This document shows, one piece after another, positions 1-8,615 of a stretch of DNA of 64,000 nt (position 1 is its first letter; each line of letters starts with the position of its first letter). Made by a program: the position numbers and the translations under genes. Under the pieces are notes generated by a model. The model made no database searches. It was not told the origin of the DNA and was given only the letters and a program-made list of their open reading frames with translations. The stretch is from Candidatus Eiseniibacteriota bacterium (GTDB lineage Bacteria; Orphanbacterota; Orphanbacteria; Orphanbacterales; Orphanbacteraceae), in the NCBI GenBank assembly GCA_024276995.1, contig JAJRWB010000008.1:73642-137641 (forward strand). The letters are read 5' to 3'.

Positions 1-740
1 GTGTCCAGTTCCGTCTCGTCTCGAGCCGCGACGGTTCGTTCACCGCGGACGATGTCGACCGCCTCGTAAGAGACGACAACGTCCATCTTCCCCCCACGGC
101 GTTGATCGCCATGGAGAACACCCACAACAAGGCGGGTGGAACGCTCTTTCCGGTGGAAGCGATGGAGGGGATCGGCCGGTACGCGGAGGAGCGCGGCATC
201 AAGGTCCACCTTGACGGGGCGCGCCTGTGGAATGCGTCGGCGGCCACCGGGATTCCCCTCTCGCGCTATGCCGCCGCGGCCGATTCGGTGTCGGTCTGTC
301 TTTCGAAAGGCCTCGGCGCGCCGGCGGGCTCGCTCGTGGCGGGGGGCAGGTCGTTCATCCGTAAAGCGCACCGGATCCGCAAGATGCTCGGCGGAGGGAT
401 GCGCCAGGCGGGAATCCTCGCCGCCGCCGGCCTGTACGCCCTCGACCACCACGTCGACCGCCTCGCCGACGATCACGCCAATGCGAAGCTCATCGCCGAT
501 GCGTTCGCCTCCCTTCCCGGCGTCGATGTCGATCTCGACCGGACCGAAACGAACATCGTCCTCGCCGACGTATCGAACCACCCCTTCGGCGAGGCGAAGA
601 TCATCGATGCGCTGAAGCGCCGCGATGTGCTCGTCCTCGCCATCGACACAGGCCTCCTGCGCGCCGTCACCAGCCTCGAAGTCACATCGGAGCAGGCGGC
701 GGAGGCGGCGTCGATCATCCGGGAGACGCTGATCCCGTGA
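1..740 (+). CDS. ltaE: Low-specificity L-threonine aldolase, 5'-truncated by window edge
   Basis: PLP-dependent aldolase that cleaves L-threonine or L-allo-threonine to glycine and acetaldehyde. The frame is open from base 3 to the stop at 738-740, giving 245 residues; the family is usually about 340, so roughly the first 95 residues lie outside the window. Visible family signatures are MENTHNKAGG, the HLDGARLWNA segment that contacts PLP, and CLSKGLGAPAGS, whose Lys (codon 306-308) should form the Schiff base. The ttg and atg codons near 102-111 are internal, because the upstream sequence in the same frame is coding. The stop overlaps the start of rsmI by four bases, so the two are probably translationally coupled. 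Assignment to the fold is firm; exact substrate stereopreference is not readable. Confidence 0.9.
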   Translation, partial: VQFRLVSSRDGSFTADDVDRLVRDDNVHLPPTALIAMENTHNKAGGTLFPVEAMEGIGRYAEERGIKVHLDGARLWNASAATGIPLSRYAAAADSVSVCLSKGLGAPAGSLVAGGRSFIRKAHRIRKMLGGGMRQAGILAAAGLYALDHHVDRLADDHANAKLIADAFASLPGVDVDLDRTETNIVLADVSNHPFGEAKIIDALKRRDVLVLAIDTGLLRAVTSLEVTSEQAAEAASIIRETLIP

Positions 741-1555
741 GCGGTACGCTCTACCTCGTCGGCACGCCGATCGGGAACCTCGGCGATCTCACGCCGCGTG
801 GGGCGGAAACGCTCCGCTCGGTGACGGTGATCGCCGCGGAGGATACCCGCCACAGCAGGATCCTTCTCGAACATGTCGCCTGCACGACGCCGATGATCTC
901 GTTCCACGCCCACAACGAATCGTCCCGGACGGGCGAGATCCTCCGCCGTCTCGACGCGGGCGAATCGGTGGCGGTCATCTCCGATGCCGGGAACCCGGGC
1001 ATCTCCGATCCGGCAGAGAGGCTCGTCCGCGCGGCGATCGACGCCGGGCTGCGCGTCGTGCCGGTGCCGGGGCCGAGCGCCTTTCTCACCGCGCTGATCG
1101 CATCGGGCCTCCCATCGGGCCGGTTCCGGTTCGAAGGGTACCCCCCGCCGAGGAAGGGGAAGCGGCTTTCCCTGTTCGACGAGCTGAAAGGGGAGGAGGC
1201 GACGGTGATCTTCCACGAATCGCCCCGTCGCGTGGCGCGGCTCGTCGGCGAACTCGCGTCGGCGTGGGGGGAGCGGAACGTCGTCCTGGCCCGGGAGGTG
1301 ACGAAGAAGTTCGAGGAGTTCTTTCGGGGGAGTCTCGTGCAGGCGGCGGCCCACCTGGCGGAGAATCCTCCCCGGGGGGAGTACGTCGTGATCGTCGAGG
1401 GAGCGCGGGGCGGTGCGAAGCTCTCCGAGAAGGGCGTGCTCGGTGTCGTCCGGGACGAACTCGCCTCGGGACGCTCCCTCCGCGATGCGGTGCGCAGTGC
1501 GGCACGCGTCGGGCGGTGGAAGGAACAGGAGGTGTATCGGCTCGTCAGGCGGTAG
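737..1555 (+). CDS. rsmI: 16S rRNA (cytidine-1402-2'-O)-methyltransferase RsmI
   Basis: SAM-dependent methyltransferase of the tetrapyrrole methylase fold that modifies the ribose of C1402 in 16S rRNA at the decoding centre. The 272-residue protein has the standard RsmI length. The N-terminal VGTPIGNLGDLTPRG, the AEDTRHS segment, NPGISDP and the PVPGPSAFLTAL loop are all diagnostic, and a C-terminal small domain (LRDAVRSAARVGRWKEQEVYRLV) closes the protein. The ATG-proximal start overlaps the aldolase stop by four bases. The gene ends with TAG, which shows that TAG is a normal stop codon in this genome (relevant to htrA below). Confidence 0.95.
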   Translation: MSGTLYLVGTPIGNLGDLTPRGAETLRSVTVIAAEDTRHSRILLEHVACTTPMISFHAHNESSRTGEILRRLDAGESVAVISDAGNPGISDPAERLVRAAIDAGLRVVPVPGPSAFLTALIASGLPSGRFRFEGYPPPRKGKRLSLFDELKGEEATVIFHESPRRVARLVGELASAWGERNVVLAREVTKKFEEFFRGSLVQAAAHLAENPPRGEYVVIVEGARGGAKLSEKGVLGVVRDELASGRSLRDAVRSAARVGRWKEQEVYRLVRR

Positions 1556-1575
1556 CGGCTCTCTTTCCGGTGCGC

Positions 1576-1604
1576 TTGACAGTCGCCCGCACCGCTGATA
1601 CGCT
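1576..1604 (+). promoter_or_regulatory. Candidate sigma-70-type promoter before 1680
   Basis: TTGACA at 1576-1581, a 17-base spacer, and TACGCT at 1599-1604. The -35 is a perfect consensus match. It lies in the only gap between rsmI and the next gene, with an expected transcription start near 1611. Confidence 0.6.
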
Positions 1605-1679
1605 CCCGGCCACCGTGGTGCTCACGCCGTTTCGCGCGGACCGGTTTTTTCGGCCGACTCATTCGAAAGGTACTCCAAG

Positions 1680-2249
1680 ATGCTGAACGAAGATCAAAAG
1701 ATGAGGTTTCGTTCGGTCCTTTCGCCGTGCACAACGTTCTTCGCCCGGAGCGGGATCCACCCGAACGTGCTCACCATCGCCGGCCTCGTTTTCGCCCTTC
1801 TCGCCGGCCGGGCGCTGTGGCTCGGCAGTTTCCGCCTCGGCGCGATCCTCCTCCTCGCCGGCGGGCTTTTCGATATGCTCGACGGCGAGGTCGCCCGCGC
1901 GGGGGAGCACGGTTCCCGTTTCGGCGCCTTCTTCGACTCCACCATCGACCGCTACGCCGAGATCATCCCCTACCTCGGCCTCGCCCACGCGATGCGCTTC
2001 GACGATCTCTATCTCCTCCCCTACCTGGTGATCACCGGTTCGCTCATGGTGAGCTACACCCGCGCCCGCATCGAGGGACTCGGCGCGTCGTGCACCGTGG
2101 GCGTGCTCGAACGTCCCGAGCGGATCGTACTCCTCTTTCTCGGGCTTCTCGTGGGAGGCCCCCTCCTGAGCGCCGCCCTCGTCGTTCTGGCGGCGGGAAG
2201 CCATTTCACGGCGTTTCAGCGGATGCGCCACGCCCGCTCGGTGCTCTGA
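1680..2249 (+). CDS. CDP-alcohol phosphatidyltransferase family membrane enzyme
   Basis: Integral membrane enzyme that should transfer a phosphatidyl group from CDP-diacylglycerol (or a related CDP-alcohol) to an alcohol acceptor in phospholipid synthesis. The full catalytic motif D-x2-D-G-x2-A-R-x8-G-x3-D-x3-D is present, with Asp65, Asp68, Asp86 and Asp90 as the metal-binding residues. The 189-residue length fits PgsA-like members. Hydrophobic segments flank the motif (about 28-48, 52-64 and several in the second half). ATG start; upstream aaggtactccaag is a modest ribosome site. The substrate cannot be told from sequence: phosphatidylglycerophosphate, phosphatidylinositol-phosphate or another head group are all possible. 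It has its own promoter at 1576-1604. Confidence 0.85.
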   Translation: MLNEDQKMRFRSVLSPCTTFFARSGIHPNVLTIAGLVFALLAGRALWLGSFRLGAILLLAGGLFDMLDGEVARAGEHGSRFGAFFDSTIDRYAEIIPYLGLAHAMRFDDLYLLPYLVITGSLMVSYTRARIEGLGASCTVGVLERPERIVLLFLGLLVGGPLLSAALVVLAAGSHFTAFQRMRHARSVL

Positions 2250-2484
2250 GGCTCAATTTCTCCGGAGGAACGCCCCTCGAACACGGTGATGGAAGTGCCG
2301 ATAAGCGGTGGAAGAACCGTCGGACCGTTGGCCGTGCCGGGCCGATTGTGCTAAAACAGAAGAAACAGAGTCTTCCCGATCCCGGAACAGGCGGGCCGCT
2401 CCGGGGTGATTCGTTCATCGGGGCGTCCGGAGGGGACGCCGGACCATCGACAACCGCCCGGGCGCGCGGAACATCGGAAAGGGG
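2250..2484. other. Intergenic region containing the ctpA leader
   Basis: No gene is supported in these 235 bases. The only signal I can defend is the promoter-like pair at 2328-2357. A short forward reading frame here is in the same GC-rich pattern as shadows of flanking genes and has no family resemblance. Confidence 0.5.
2328..2357 (+). promoter_or_regulatory. Candidate promoter for ctpA
   Basis: TTGGCC at 2328-2333, an 18-base spacer, and TAAAAC at 2352-2357. Transcription would start near 2364, giving a leader of about 120 bases before the ATG at 2485. Confidence 0.45.
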
Positions 2485-4161
2485 ATGATCATGCCGCGAT
2501 TCTCTCATGCCGTTACCACAGGAAAGCTGATCATCGTCTCCTTGCTCGCCGCGCTGCTCGTCTTCGCGCCGACCGACGCCTCGGCGGACGGGAAGAGGAA
2601 GAAGAAAGAGAATATCTACAGCGACCTCAACCTCTTCAGCGAGGTGCTGCAGAGGGTCGAGTCGGACTATGTCGACGAAGTGGAGATGCGGGAACTCATT
2701 GTCGGCGGGATCCGCGGGATGCTCAAGACCCTCGATCCCCACACGCAGTTTCTCGACACGAAGCAGTATCGCGACCTGATGGTCGGCACCAAGGGGAGCT
2801 TCGGCGGGCTCGGAATCGTGATCTCGATCCGGGACAACATCCTGACGGTCGTCTCCCCCATCGAGGGAACCCCCGCGTCCCGCCTCGGTATCCAGGGTGG
2901 TGACCAGATCCTCTACATCGAGGACGAACCGACGAAGGGGTTCACGTCGGAAGACGCGGTGAAGAGGCTTCGAGGGCCGGAGGGGACGAAGGTCACCATC
3001 AAGATCCGGCGCGAGGGGGTGGAAGGACTTCTCGAGTATACCATCACGAGGGCGATCATCAAGCTGAAGTCGGTGCCGTACAAGTTCATCCGCGACGGCA
3101 TCGGCTATGTCCGGCTCTCTCAGTTCTCGAAGCGCACCAGCGAAGAACTCGCCTCGGCGATCGACAGCCTCGAGACGGTGGGCATCAACGGTCTTCTCGT
3201 CGATCTGCGAGGGAATCCGGGCGGTCTCCTCGACCAGGCAGTGGCGGTGTCCGACCTTTTTCTCGACGAGGGGGAGCTGATCGTATTCACCAAGGGGCGG
3301 AAGCGAAATACGAACAAGCGGTTCGTCGACGAACGGCCCTCGCCCCTCAAGGGGTATCCCCTCGTCGTGCTCGTGGACGGCGGGTCGGCGAGCGCGTCGG
3401 AGATCGTGTCGGGCGCGGTCCAGGACTGGGACCGGGGTCTTGTGGTGGGCAAGCAGAGCTTCGGGAAGGGATCGGTGCAGTCGGTGCTCCCCCTTTCGCA
3501 GGATTGCGGGTTGAAGCTGACCACGGCGAAGTATTACACCCCCTCGGGCAGGTGTATCCACCGCGATGACCGTGACAGTCACACGGCGATCAAGACCGCC
3601 GAGGCGGTTGCCGATGACTCCGCCGGCGCCGACAGGGAAGTGTTCCACACGAACGCCGGACGGCCGGTCTTCGGCGGCGGCGGGATCACTCCCGATATCG
3701 AGATCGACCAGAGGGTGATCTCCAAGGTGGAGGAGACGGCCGAGCGGAAGTCGCTCTACTTCAAGTTCGCCGTCGATTATGCCGCCTACCACGAGGTGAC
3801 CCCCGGCTGGGACGTGACGGACGATGTGTACGCCGACTTCCTGAAGCTCGTCCACGAGGAGGCTCGCGATGTGGATGACGAACAGATCGCCGAAGCGGAG
3901 TACTACCTGCGCAACGGCATCAAGCGGGAGATCTACAGGAAGGCGTTCGGCGACCAGGCGGCCTACATCGTGATGACCGACGTCGACGATCAGCTGAAGG
4001 CGGCGTTCGACATCTTCAAGGAGTACAAGGCGGAATCCGACCTGATGGCGGTGAGCGAGCGCCACCGCGCCGAACGGGAGGCGCTCGCCGCCGCGGCCGA
4101 GAAGGACAGCGCCGGTGCCGGTCTCGCGGTGGATGCGCTCTCCGGCGGCGAGGCGCGCTGA
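2485..4161 (+). CDS. ctpA: C-terminal processing protease (S41 family, CtpA/Prc)
   Basis: Periplasmic serine protease that trims or degrades proteins from their C-terminus. 558 residues: a signal segment (about 12-32, ending near DASADG), an N-terminal helical region, a PDZ domain (about 110-195, with GLGIVI and LGIQGGDQIL), then the S41 catalytic domain. Catalytic Ser303 lies in GGSASASEI and Lys328 in SFGKGSVQ; their 25-residue spacing matches the Ser-Lys dyad of E. coli Prc. A C-terminal helical tail rich in Glu and Arg follows. ATG start with GGGGAT upstream. It has its own promoter and does not overlap its neighbours. Family assignment is firm; targets in this organism are unknown. Confidence 0.93.
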   Translation: MIMPRFSHAVTTGKLIIVSLLAALLVFAPTDASADGKRKKKENIYSDLNLFSEVLQRVESDYVDEVEMRELIVGGIRGMLKTLDPHTQFLDTKQYRDLMVGTKGSFGGLGIVISIRDNILTVVSPIEGTPASRLGIQGGDQILYIEDEPTKGFTSEDAVKRLRGPEGTKVTIKIRREGVEGLLEYTITRAIIKLKSVPYKFIRDGIGYVRLSQFSKRTSEELASAIDSLETVGINGLLVDLRGNPGGLLDQAVAVSDLFLDEGELIVFTKGRKRNTNKRFVDERPSPLKGYPLVVLVDGGSASASEIVSGAVQDWDRGLVVGKQSFGKGSVQSVLPLSQDCGLKLTTAKYYTPSGRCIHRDDRDSHTAIKTAEAVADDSAGADREVFHTNAGRPVFGGGGITPDIEIDQRVISKVEETAERKSLYFKFAVDYAAYHEVTPGWDVTDDVYADFLKLVHEEARDVDDEQIAEAEYYLRNGIKREIYRKAFGDQAAYIVMTDVDDQLKAAFDIFKEYKAESDLMAVSERHRAEREALAAAAEKDSAGAGLAVDALSGGEAR

Positions 4162-4220
4162 CGCGGGCGACCGGTCCGGGCGACTCGACCCTCTGGCGCC
4201 CGGATCGATTCTATCCTAGA

Positions 4221-5222
4221 ATGAAACCCATGAAGATCGGCGACCTGACCGTAAGACAGGGGGCGCTCCTCGCGCCCCTGTGTGGTGTCACCACCCGCCC
4301 GTTCCGGAAGATCTGCCGGCGGATGGGGGCGGCGGTGGTCTACTCGGAGACGATCTCCGCCGAGGGACTCGGCCGGATGAACGAGAAGACCCTCGAACTG
4401 GTGCGATTCGATCCCGAAGAGCGCCCCATGGGGATCCAGATCTTCGGTTCCGATCCGCACAGGATCGCCCTCGCCGCGCGGATCGTCGAGGACCTCGTCC
4501 GGCCCGACCTGATCGACCTCAATTTCGGATGTCCCGTGCCGAAGTTCGTCCGCCATGATCGGGGCGCCGCGCTGCTGAAGGATACCGGCCGGATCGGGGA
4601 GATCGTCGCCGCCGTGGTGAAGAGCGTCTCGCTGCCGGTGACGGCGAAGATGCGCGCCGGTTGGGACGAGGGGAATATCGTGGCGCGCGAGGTGGCGCGC
4701 ATCGTCGAAGGGGAGGGGGCGGCCGCGCTGACCGTCCATGGGAGGACGCGCTCTCAGGGGTACACCGGCCGCGCGAACTGGGAGTGGATCGCCGACGCGG
4801 CGTGCGCCGTTTCGATCCCCGTCATCGGCAACGGCGACGTGTCCTGCGGCGCCGACGCCGTGCGGCGGATGGAAGAGAGCGGCTGCGCCGCCGTCATGAT
4901 CGGCCGCGGGGCGATCGGCAATCCATGGATCTTCCGCTCCGTCGCCGCCCTCCTGGCGACCGGAAAGGAAACCGGCCCGCCGTCGGCGTCGGAGCGGCTT
5001 GCCGTCTGCCTCGAACATCTCGACCTCCAACTCGCCGACCGGGGGGAACTGAAGGGAATCCGCGAGTTCCGCCGCCACCTCTCCGCCTACAGCCGCGGCC
5101 TCCCGGGGAGCGCCGCCTTCCGCGACAGGGCGAACCGGATCGAAAAGAGGGGGGCGCTCGAGGCGCTCTTGAAAGAGTTCTACGGCGCCGCGGCACGGAG
5201 GGAGAGGGAGAATGCGGCCTGA
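4221..5222 (+). CDS. dus: tRNA-dihydrouridine synthase
   Basis: FMN enzyme that reduces specific uridines in tRNA to dihydrouridine using NADPH. The 333-residue protein starts in the TIM barrel with LLAPLCGVTTRPFRKICR, has the catalytic Cys104 within NFGCPVPKFV, the GAALLKD segment, the VHGRTRSQGY phosphate or tRNA region and the flavin-binding GNGDV and MIGRGAIGNPW motifs, then a short C-terminal helical domain. Two in-frame ATGs (4221 and 4230) are possible starts; neither has a strong ribosome site. It heads a run of overlapping genes with larB (11-base overlap). Which uridine it modifies (DusA, B or C specificity) cannot be decided here, though the sequence looks DusB-like. Confidence 0.92.
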   Translation: MKPMKIGDLTVRQGALLAPLCGVTTRPFRKICRRMGAAVVYSETISAEGLGRMNEKTLELVRFDPEERPMGIQIFGSDPHRIALAARIVEDLVRPDLIDLNFGCPVPKFVRHDRGAALLKDTGRIGEIVAAVVKSVSLPVTAKMRAGWDEGNIVAREVARIVEGEGAAALTVHGRTRSQGYTGRANWEWIADAACAVSIPVIGNGDVSCGADAVRRMEESGCAAVMIGRGAIGNPWIFRSVAALLATGKETGPPSASERLAVCLEHLDLQLADRGELKGIREFRRHLSAYSRGLPGSAAFRDRANRIEKRGALEALLKEFYGAAARRERENAA

Positions 5223-5970
5223 TCTCCTGAAGGAATTGCTCGAGAAGGTCGGTCGCGGCGCCCTCGACCCCGCCGCCGCCCTCGAGAAGCTCCGGAACCT
5301 TTCGTTCGAACAGCTCCCCTTCGCCCGTGTCGATCACCACCGCGCGCTGAGGCAGGGTTGGCCGGAGGCGATCTTCTGCGAGGGGAAGAGCGCCGAACAG
5401 GTGCTCGCCATCGCCGAGGCGATCGTCGGATCGGGTTCGAACCTTCTCGCCACGCGCCTCGACGCCGAAAAATACGCCCTCCTCGAAGGGAAGATCCCCT
5501 CGGTCCGTTACAACCGGGAAGGCCGGATCGCCGTCGCGATTCAAGACGCGCCGCCTCCCGGTGGAAAGGTGACCCTCCTCACGGCGGGTACGTCCGATAT
5601 TCCCGTCGCCGAGGAGGCGGCGGAGACCCTCGGCGCTCTCGGCCACGCCGCCGAGAGGATCTACGACGTCGGAGTCGCCGGCATCCATCGCCTCTTCGCC
5701 GAGGGGGAGAGGATCCGCGACGCCGAGGCGCTCCTCGTCTTCGCCGGCATGGAAGGGGCGCTCCTGTCGGTGGTGGGAGGGATCAGCGCCGTCCCGGTGA
5801 TCGGCGTTCCGACGAGCATCGGTTACGGTACCGCCCTCGGAGGGATGACCGCGCTTTTCGGCATGCTCAACAGTTGCGCTTCGGGCGTGACCGTGGTAAA
5901 CATCGACAACGGCTTCGGCGCCGCGTGCGCCGCTCACCGGATCCTCGCACCCCTCCGGGAGGGTGAATGA
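5212..5970 (+). CDS. larB: LarB, pyridinium-3,5-biscarboxylic acid mononucleotide synthase
   Basis: First enzyme of nickel-pincer nucleotide cofactor synthesis: it carboxylates and hydrolyses nicotinic acid adenine dinucleotide to pyridinium-3,5-biscarboxylate mononucleotide. The 252 residues consist of an N-terminal part typical of LarB (FEQLPFARVDHHRALRQGWPE) and a C-terminal PurE/AIR-carboxylase-like Rossmann domain (LTAGTSDIPVAEEAAE, the glycine-rich VPTSIGYGTALGG). The ATG at 5212 overlaps dus by 11 bases and the stop overlaps larC by four. Adjacent larC makes the assignment firm. larE, which supplies sulfur, and larA, the lactate racemase that uses the cofactor, are not in the window. 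Confidence 0.92.
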   Translation: MRPDLLKELLEKVGRGALDPAAALEKLRNLSFEQLPFARVDHHRALRQGWPEAIFCEGKSAEQVLAIAEAIVGSGSNLLATRLDAEKYALLEGKIPSVRYNREGRIAVAIQDAPPPGGKVTLLTAGTSDIPVAEEAAETLGALGHAAERIYDVGVAGIHRLFAEGERIRDAEALLVFAGMEGALLSVVGGISAVPVIGVPTSIGYGTALGGMTALFGMLNSCASGVTVVNIDNGFGAACAAHRILAPLREGE

Positions 5971-7133
5971 AGATCGCCTGCTTCGACTCTCCGTCGGGGG
6001 CGGCGGGAGACATGATCCTCGCCTCCCTCGTCGATGCGGGACTTCCCGTGGAACCGCTTCGGGAAGCCCTCCTTTCTCTTTCGGTCCCCCCTTTCGGAAT
6101 CGAGACTTCCCGGTGCCTCAAGAACGGAATCCGCGCCACGACGTTCCGTTTCGTGCTGGAAGAAGAGAAAAGTCATCGCCATCTGAAGGAGATCGTGGCG
6201 ATCCTCGAATCGTCCGGCCTGCCGGAAGGGGTGAAGGAGAGATCGACCGCCCTCTTCCGGCGGCTCGCCGAGGCGGAAGCGCACGTGCACGGCGTCGGTG
6301 TGGAGGAGGTCCACTTCCACGAGGTGGGCGCTCTCGACTCGATTCTCGATATCGTCGGCGCGGTAACGGCGCTCGATCTTCTCGGCGTCGAGAAGGTGTA
6401 CGCGACTCCACCCTCGACGGGAACGGGAGAGGTGAAGACGGCCCACGGGATCATGCCCGTTCCCTCGCCCGCCACGGCGCGCCTTCTCCAGGGACGGGTC
6501 TTCCGGAGGAAGGAGATCCGGGGTGAACTGCTCACGCCCACCGGCGCCCTCCTCCTGGCGGGGCTCACCGATTCGTTCAGGGCGCACCCCGCCATGCGTC
6601 TCGACTCGATCGGCTACGGCGCGGGGAGCGCCGACTTCCCTTCCCTGCCGAATGTGCTGCGCGTGATGATCGGCGAGAGCGAAGGGACGCCCGTCACCGA
6701 GCGGATCGCCCTTCTGGAAACCGACATCGACCATCTCCCCCCCGAGATCGTCGGAGGTTTATACGAAAAACTCCTCTCCTCCGGTGCGCTCGACGTGAGC
6801 GCCGCCCCGGTGATGATGAAGAAGAACCGGCCGGGGCTGAGGATAACCGTGCTCGCGCGCCCGCATGACGGCGCCCGCCTCGCGTCGCTCCTGCTCGTCG
6901 AGACGGGGAGCCTCGGCGTCCGCCTCGGCGAGGTCGACCGGATCGCCGTGGAAAGGGTGGAAGTGAAGAAGCGGACGCGCTACGGTACCGTACGGTTCAA
7001 GAAAGGAATCTTCCCGGGGGGAAAGAGCCGCGTCGCGCCCGAGTACGACGACTGCGCCGCCATCGCGAAGGAAAAGGGACTGTCGATTCGCGAAGTGTGG
7101 GAGGCGGTCTGCCGCGACGGGGGGGAGGATTGA
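5967..7133 (+). CDS. larC: LarC, nickel insertase for the nickel-pincer nucleotide cofactor
   Basis: Cyclometallase that inserts nickel into the dithiocarboxylated precursor, forming the Ni-C and Ni-S bonds of the cofactor used by LarA-type racemases and epimerases. 388 residues beginning CFDSPSGAAGDMILASLVDAG, with the conserved VHFHEVGALDSILDIVG and the PTGALLL region, then the C-terminal half (ETDIDHLPPEIVGG, GKSRVAPEYDDC). In Lactobacillus plantarum the gene is split in two frames and the full protein needs a programmed frameshift; here both halves are in one uninterrupted frame. ATG start overlapping larB by four bases. One base separates its stop from pyrR. Confidence 0.92.
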   Translation: MKIACFDSPSGAAGDMILASLVDAGLPVEPLREALLSLSVPPFGIETSRCLKNGIRATTFRFVLEEEKSHRHLKEIVAILESSGLPEGVKERSTALFRRLAEAEAHVHGVGVEEVHFHEVGALDSILDIVGAVTALDLLGVEKVYATPPSTGTGEVKTAHGIMPVPSPATARLLQGRVFRRKEIRGELLTPTGALLLAGLTDSFRAHPAMRLDSIGYGAGSADFPSLPNVLRVMIGESEGTPVTERIALLETDIDHLPPEIVGGLYEKLLSSGALDVSAAPVMMKKNRPGLRITVLARPHDGARLASLLLVETGSLGVRLGEVDRIAVERVEVKKRTRYGTVRFKKGIFPGGKSRVAPEYDDCAAIAKEKGLSIREVWEAVCRDGGED

Positions 7134-7134
7134 G

Positions 7135-7677
7135 ATGAGTCGACCACGCGCCGTGCTCGGCCCGAGGGAGATCCGCTGGGCGATTGCCCGGCTCGCCCAC
7201 CAGATTCTCGAGGCGAACCGGGGACTCGAGAACCTCGCCGTCGTCGGGATCCGTACGCGGGGGGAGTTTCTCGCCCGGCGGATGGTAGACGAAATCGCCC
7301 GGATCGAGGGGAGCGCCCCGCCGCTCGGTCTTCTCGACATCACCCTCTACAGGGATGATCTGCAGAGCGTGGCGAAGCAGCCGATCGTAAAGGGCACCGA
7401 GATCCTCTTCGACGTGGAAGAGAGCGTGGTGCTCCTCGTCGACGACGTCCTCTACACGGGGCGGACCGTCCGCGCGGCGCTCGACGCGCTCATCGATTTC
7501 GGCAGGCCGAAACGGATCTATCTCTCGGTGCTCGTCGACAGGGGGCACCGGGAGCTGCCGATCGCCGCCGACTTCGTCGGGGAGACGATCGCCACCGCCG
7601 ACGACGAGGTGGTGGAGGTGCATCTTTCCGAGATGAACGAGGAGGACGGTGTCACCGTCAGGAGGAGGGAGAGTTGA
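7135..7677 (+). CDS. pyrR: PyrR, pyr regulator and uracil phosphoribosyltransferase
   Basis: 180-residue type I phosphoribosyltransferase. In Firmicutes PyrR binds pyr leader mRNA and causes attenuation when UMP is high, and it can also make UMP from uracil and PRPP. The PRPP-binding loop VVLLVDDVLYTGRTVRAALDAL and the GIRTRGEFLARR segment are typical. ATG start at 7135, one base after larC. Because there is no leader before pyrB (it overlaps pyrR by four bases), I see no place for the classic anti-antiterminator structure at this site; regulation, if RNA-based, must act upstream of dus or at the other pyr genes, or the enzyme activity may be the main role. Confidence 0.92.
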   Translation: MSRPRAVLGPREIRWAIARLAHQILEANRGLENLAVVGIRTRGEFLARRMVDEIARIEGSAPPLGLLDITLYRDDLQSVAKQPIVKGTEILFDVEESVVLLVDDVLYTGRTVRAALDALIDFGRPKRIYLSVLVDRGHRELPIAADFVGETIATADDEVVEVHLSEMNEEDGVTVRRRES

Positions 7678-8615
7678 AACTCGCCCGCAAGCACCTGCTC
7701 GGTCTCGAGGGTGTGTCGAGGAGCGAGATCGAGACGATTCTGAACGCGGCGGAGTCGTTCAAGGAGATCCTCGACAGGAAGATCCCGAAGGTGCCCACCT
7801 TGAGAGGGAAGACCGCGGTGAACCTCTTTTTCGAGCCGAGCACGAGGACGCGGGTCTCCTTCGAACTGGCGGAGAAGAGGCTCTCCGCCGACTCGATATC
7901 GGTGGCGGCGAAGACGTCGAGCAGCGTCAAGGGGGAGTCGCTCATCGACACGGTGAAGAACCTCGAGGCGATGAAGATCGATTTTCTCATCGTCCGGCAC
8001 GAGGCGGCGGGGGCGGCTCATTTTCTCGCGTCCCGCATCGACGTGTCGGTGATCAACGCGGGGGACGGTTGTCACGAACATCCGACCCAGGCGCTTCTCG
8101 ACCTGTTCACCATGAGGCAACGGTTCGGCGGACTCGATGGGTTGAAGGTGGTGATCATCGGGGATATCGCACACAGTCGTGTCGCGCGATCGAATCTTTG
8201 GGGGCTGAAGGCTCTCGGCGCGAATGTGACGATCTGCGCGCCGCCCACTTTTCTTCCGCCCGGCATCGAAAATCTCGGCGCCGAGGTGTCGACCGATCTC
8301 GACGACGCGATCGACGGCGCCGACGTGGCGATGGTGCTCAGAATCCAGAAGGAGCGCCAGGGGGAACACCTTCTTCCGTCGTTCCGAGAGTATGCCCGCC
8401 TATTCGGATTGAACGGAAAAAGAGCGGCTCGGCTCAAGAAGACCGGCTTCATCATGCATCCCGGTCCGATGAACCGGGGTGTCGAAATCGCGCCGGAAGT
8501 GGCCGATGGACCCCGCTCGGTGATCCTCGACCAGGTGACCAACGGTGTCGCCCTGCGCATGGCGGTGCTCTATCTTCTCTCGGGAGGCGAAATCGACGAT
8601 GCGATGGCTCATTAG
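7674..8615 (+). CDS. pyrB: Aspartate carbamoyltransferase, catalytic chain
   Basis: Second step of de novo pyrimidine synthesis: carbamoyl phosphate plus aspartate give N-carbamoyl-aspartate. 313 residues with the carbamoyl-phosphate motif FFEPSTRTRVSFELAEKR, the HPTQALLDL segment and the MHPGPMNRGVEI C-terminal loop. Start is TTG at 7674, chosen because GGAGGAGGGAG lies just upstream and because it aligns with the usual N-terminus (RKHLLGLEGVS); it overlaps the pyrR stop. No pyrI regulatory chain is adjacent, so this is likely a B- or C-class enzyme that may associate with dihydroorotase, encoded next. Ends with TAG. Confidence 0.95.
   Translation: MKLARKHLLGLEGVSRSEIETILNAAESFKEILDRKIPKVPTLRGKTAVNLFFEPSTRTRVSFELAEKRLSADSISVAAKTSSSVKGESLIDTVKNLEAMKIDFLIVRHEAAGAAHFLASRIDVSVINAGDGCHEHPTQALLDLFTMRQRFGGLDGLKVVIIGDIAHSRVARSNLWGLKALGANVTICAPPTFLPPGIENLGAEVSTDLDDAIDGADVAMVLRIQKERQGEHLLPSFREYARLFGLNGKRAARLKKTGFIMHPGPMNRGVEIAPEVADGPRSVILDQVTNGVALRMAVLYLLSGGEIDDAMAH

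Noticed and set aside
2206-4065. 619-residue open frame on the minus strand
   Set aside because: It lies antisense to ctpA and is Arg/His/Asp-rich in the way GC-rich third-position shadows are; no motifs.
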